The notes below the pieces were generated by a model, which saw only the letters and a program-made list of their open reading frames with translations, had not been told where the DNA came from and made no database searches. Shown here piece after piece: positions 5,779 to 6,971 of a stretch of DNA of 6,971 nt. Every line of letters begins with the position of its first letter. Within the stretch, counting starts at the first letter, position 1. The position numbers and the translations under genes were made by a program. Source of the stretch: Planctomycetota bacterium (GTDB lineage: Bacteria > Planctomycetota > Phycisphaerae > SM23-33); the NCBI GenBank assembly GCA_003644335.1, contig QNCB01000065.1:1-6971 (forward strand), written 5' to 3'.

Positions 5779-6954
5779 TTTTTTTTTTTGGAAGTTTGCC
5801 CCAGCTCCGCCGGCGGATAGCTGTTCCAGTCTGTCAACCAGGCTGGACGGGTCGATGAATTTCTCCGCCATCGCCAGGCGAACCAGGGCAGCTTCGAGAA
5901 GAGCCCTGGCTACCGACGAGCCTCGGATATTCCGCGCGACGTTCTGCAAAATACCCACCGACTGGACAATCGTCGGGATGCTGAACTGTTTGGCGAGCTT
6001 GGCAACCTCCAGCCGTTGCGACTCGGGCAGTTCGATGAGCTGGCTGTCCGCTCCGCAACTGGCTGCGAGCATGATATTGCGGAAAATGTCGTTCAACGCT
6101 GAGACGATGCTCGTCAGCGTAATGCCCCCGTCAAGCACTTTGGACAGTTCTCCCAAAGCTCCGGCGCAGTTGCCGTCAGCTATATCGCGAACTATCGACA
6201 GCGTTATTTCGTCCGGCGGCGTGCCGAGGATTCGCACGACCTCCGCGTCGGTAACCTCTGTCCCGCCAGCCAAGAGCTGGTCCAACAAGCTCAAGCCATC
6301 ACGCATAGAACCCGCAGCTGCCCGGGCTACGCGGTACAGCGCGTCAGCTTCAGCTCCGACGCCCTCAGCTTTGCAAATACTGCCGAGATGTTCCGCTATT
6401 TTCGCGGTGGAGATGTTGCGGAAATCGAACCGCTGACATCGACTTAGAATTGTAGCGGGGATTTTCCCGGCCTCGGTGGTGGCGAAGATAAACTTGACAT
6501 GCTCGGGTGGCTCTTCGAGCGTCTTGAGCAACGCGTTGAAAGCCTCCTTCGTGAGCATGTGGACTTCGTCGATGTAGTAGACCTTGTAGCGACATCGGCT
6601 GGGCCTGAAAATAGCGTTGGCTCGCAGCTCGCGAATCTCGTCTATGCCCCGATTGGACGCACCGTCGATCTCGATAACGTCAACGTCGTCGCCCCGAGCG
6701 ATAGCCTGGCAGGCGTCGCACTTGTTGCAGGGTTTGACCGTCGGGCTATCGGCGTTCTGGCAGTTCAGTGCCTTGGCGAGAATCCGGGCCATGGTGGTCT
6801 TGCCAACCCCGCGAGTACCCATAAACAGGTACGCATGAGCAACTCGGCCTGTCTTGATAGCATTGACCAAAGTCTGCGCAATAGGCTCCTGGCCGACGAC
6901 CTCCTCAAAGGTCTCGCTGCGATACTTACGAGCTAATACAAGATAACCAGCCAT
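5773..6954 (-). CDS. dnaX: DNA polymerase III subunit gamma/tau, zero-frame (gamma-like) product
   Basis: DnaX is the ATPase motor of the clamp loader that places the sliding clamp on primed DNA and couples polymerase to helicase. The zero-frame product is 393 residues: Walker A GTRGVGKT (46-53), zinc-binding Cys65, Cys76, Cys79 and Cys82, Walker B VYYIDEVHML (125-134), sensor 1 FIFATTE (155-161), the SRC arginine-finger motif (171-173) and sensor 2 AAGSMRDG (213-220). Collar domain III follows to about residue 370. It ends NFQKKKA and stops at TAG directly after an A11 run, as expected for a short gamma form; the longer tau form needs a frameshift (separate entry). Start ATG 6954 gives the canonical MAGYLVLARKYR; upstream only 17 bases are visible, with a weak GGTG and no clear Shine-Dalgarno. 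The HAD gene follows in the same direction. ybaB and recR, common neighbours of dnaX, are not found downstream. Confidence 0.97.
   Translation of the reverse strand: MAGYLVLARKYRSETFEEVVGQEPIAQTLVNAIKTGRVAHAYLFMGTRGVGKTTMARILAKALNCQNADSPTVKPCNKCDACQAIARGDDVDVIEIDGASNRGIDEIRELRANAIFRPSRCRYKVYYIDEVHMLTKEAFNALLKTLEEPPEHVKFIFATTEAGKIPATILSRCQRFDFRNISTAKIAEHLGSICKAEGVGAEADALYRVARAAAGSMRDGLSLLDQLLAGGTEVTDAEVVRILGTPPDEITLSIVRDIADGNCAGALGELSKVLDGGITLTSIVSALNDIFRNIMLAASCGADSQLIELPESQRLEVAKLAKQFSIPTIVQSVGILQNVARNIRGSSVARALLEAALVRLAMAEKFIDPSSLVDRLEQLSAGGAGANFQKKKA
5779..5789 (-). promoter_or_regulatory. dnaX: A11 slippery run in dnaX, probable programmed frameshift site
   Basis: Eleven T on the plus strand read as A11 in the dnaX message, in the frame CAA-AAA-AAA-AAA-GCA-TAG. 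Runs of nine or more A promote transcriptional slippage, as known for Thermus thermophilus dnaX, and A-AAA-AAG-type heptamers promote -1 ribosomal slippage in E. coli dnaX. Here slippage by +1 A opens the tau tail. A GGAG sits about 15 bases upstream, and a CCGCCGGCGG palindrome lies just before it; either could act as a stimulator but neither is compelling. Confidence 0.8.
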
Positions 6955-6971
6955 TTTTTTGCACCGAAAAA

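Noticed and set aside
5538..6436. Plus-strand open frames opposite dnaX
   Set aside because: DnaX motifs are unambiguous on the minus strand, so these are antisense shadows of a GC-rich gene.
6499..6936. Plus-strand 145-residue open frame opposite the dnaX motor domain
   Set aside because: It is a complement-strand artefact of a strongly conserved coding region.
1..6971. CRISPR arrays, tRNA or rRNA genes
   Set aside because: No regularly spaced direct repeats, cloverleaf arms or rRNA-like stretches were seen.

Overview
The window carries five well-supported genes, one decayed transposase gene and two repeat-rich spacers. The organism is a GC-moderate bacterium. Short inverted repeats of the GTCATTCCCGCG type, an IS4-type transposase remnant, a CsgG-like protein beside purD, and dnaX followed by a HAD phosphatase gene would all fit an environmental Gram-negative lineage. 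Planctomycetota (Phycisphaerae-like) is my best guess, but this is inference from general style and no marker gene here proves it.

Layout, left to right. Bases 154-873 (+) encode a basic protein of unknown function with a partial CsgG/FlgO-like segment. purD (905-2182, +) follows after 31 bases and is probably co-transcribed. Bases 2183-2547 are a non-coding, repeat-rich spacer: two copies of a CCCCCGGCTGTGG unit, an 88-bp REP/MITE-like element with 12-bp ends, A/G tracts, a second small hairpin, and then a perfect TATAAT box and the clpX leader. clpX (2548-3873, +) is complete and is followed by an 11-bp inverted repeat. Bases 3929-4455 (-) are a frameshifted, 3'-truncated IS4-type transposase. 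A possible 35-residue membrane peptide lies at 4599-4706 (+).

The right third is a leftward operon, dnaX then a HAD-family hydrolase. The dnaX zero-frame product (393 aa, gamma-like) stops two codons after a run of eleven A (sense strand). One extra A, or a -1 shift, opens a 104-residue tail with a Pro/Gln/Ala-rich linker and a DnaX-like C-terminal motif. That tail ends 14 nt inside the HAD start, so the whole stretch to the next gene is accounted for. This looks like programmed slippage producing the tau and gamma clamp-loader subunits, and it is the most interesting signal in the window. A homopolymer sequencing error is the main alternative.

The genes serve separate housekeeping tasks: purine synthesis (PurD), protein unfolding for degradation (ClpX) and replication clamp loading (DnaX). 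Apart from the two tight gene pairs they do not form one pathway.
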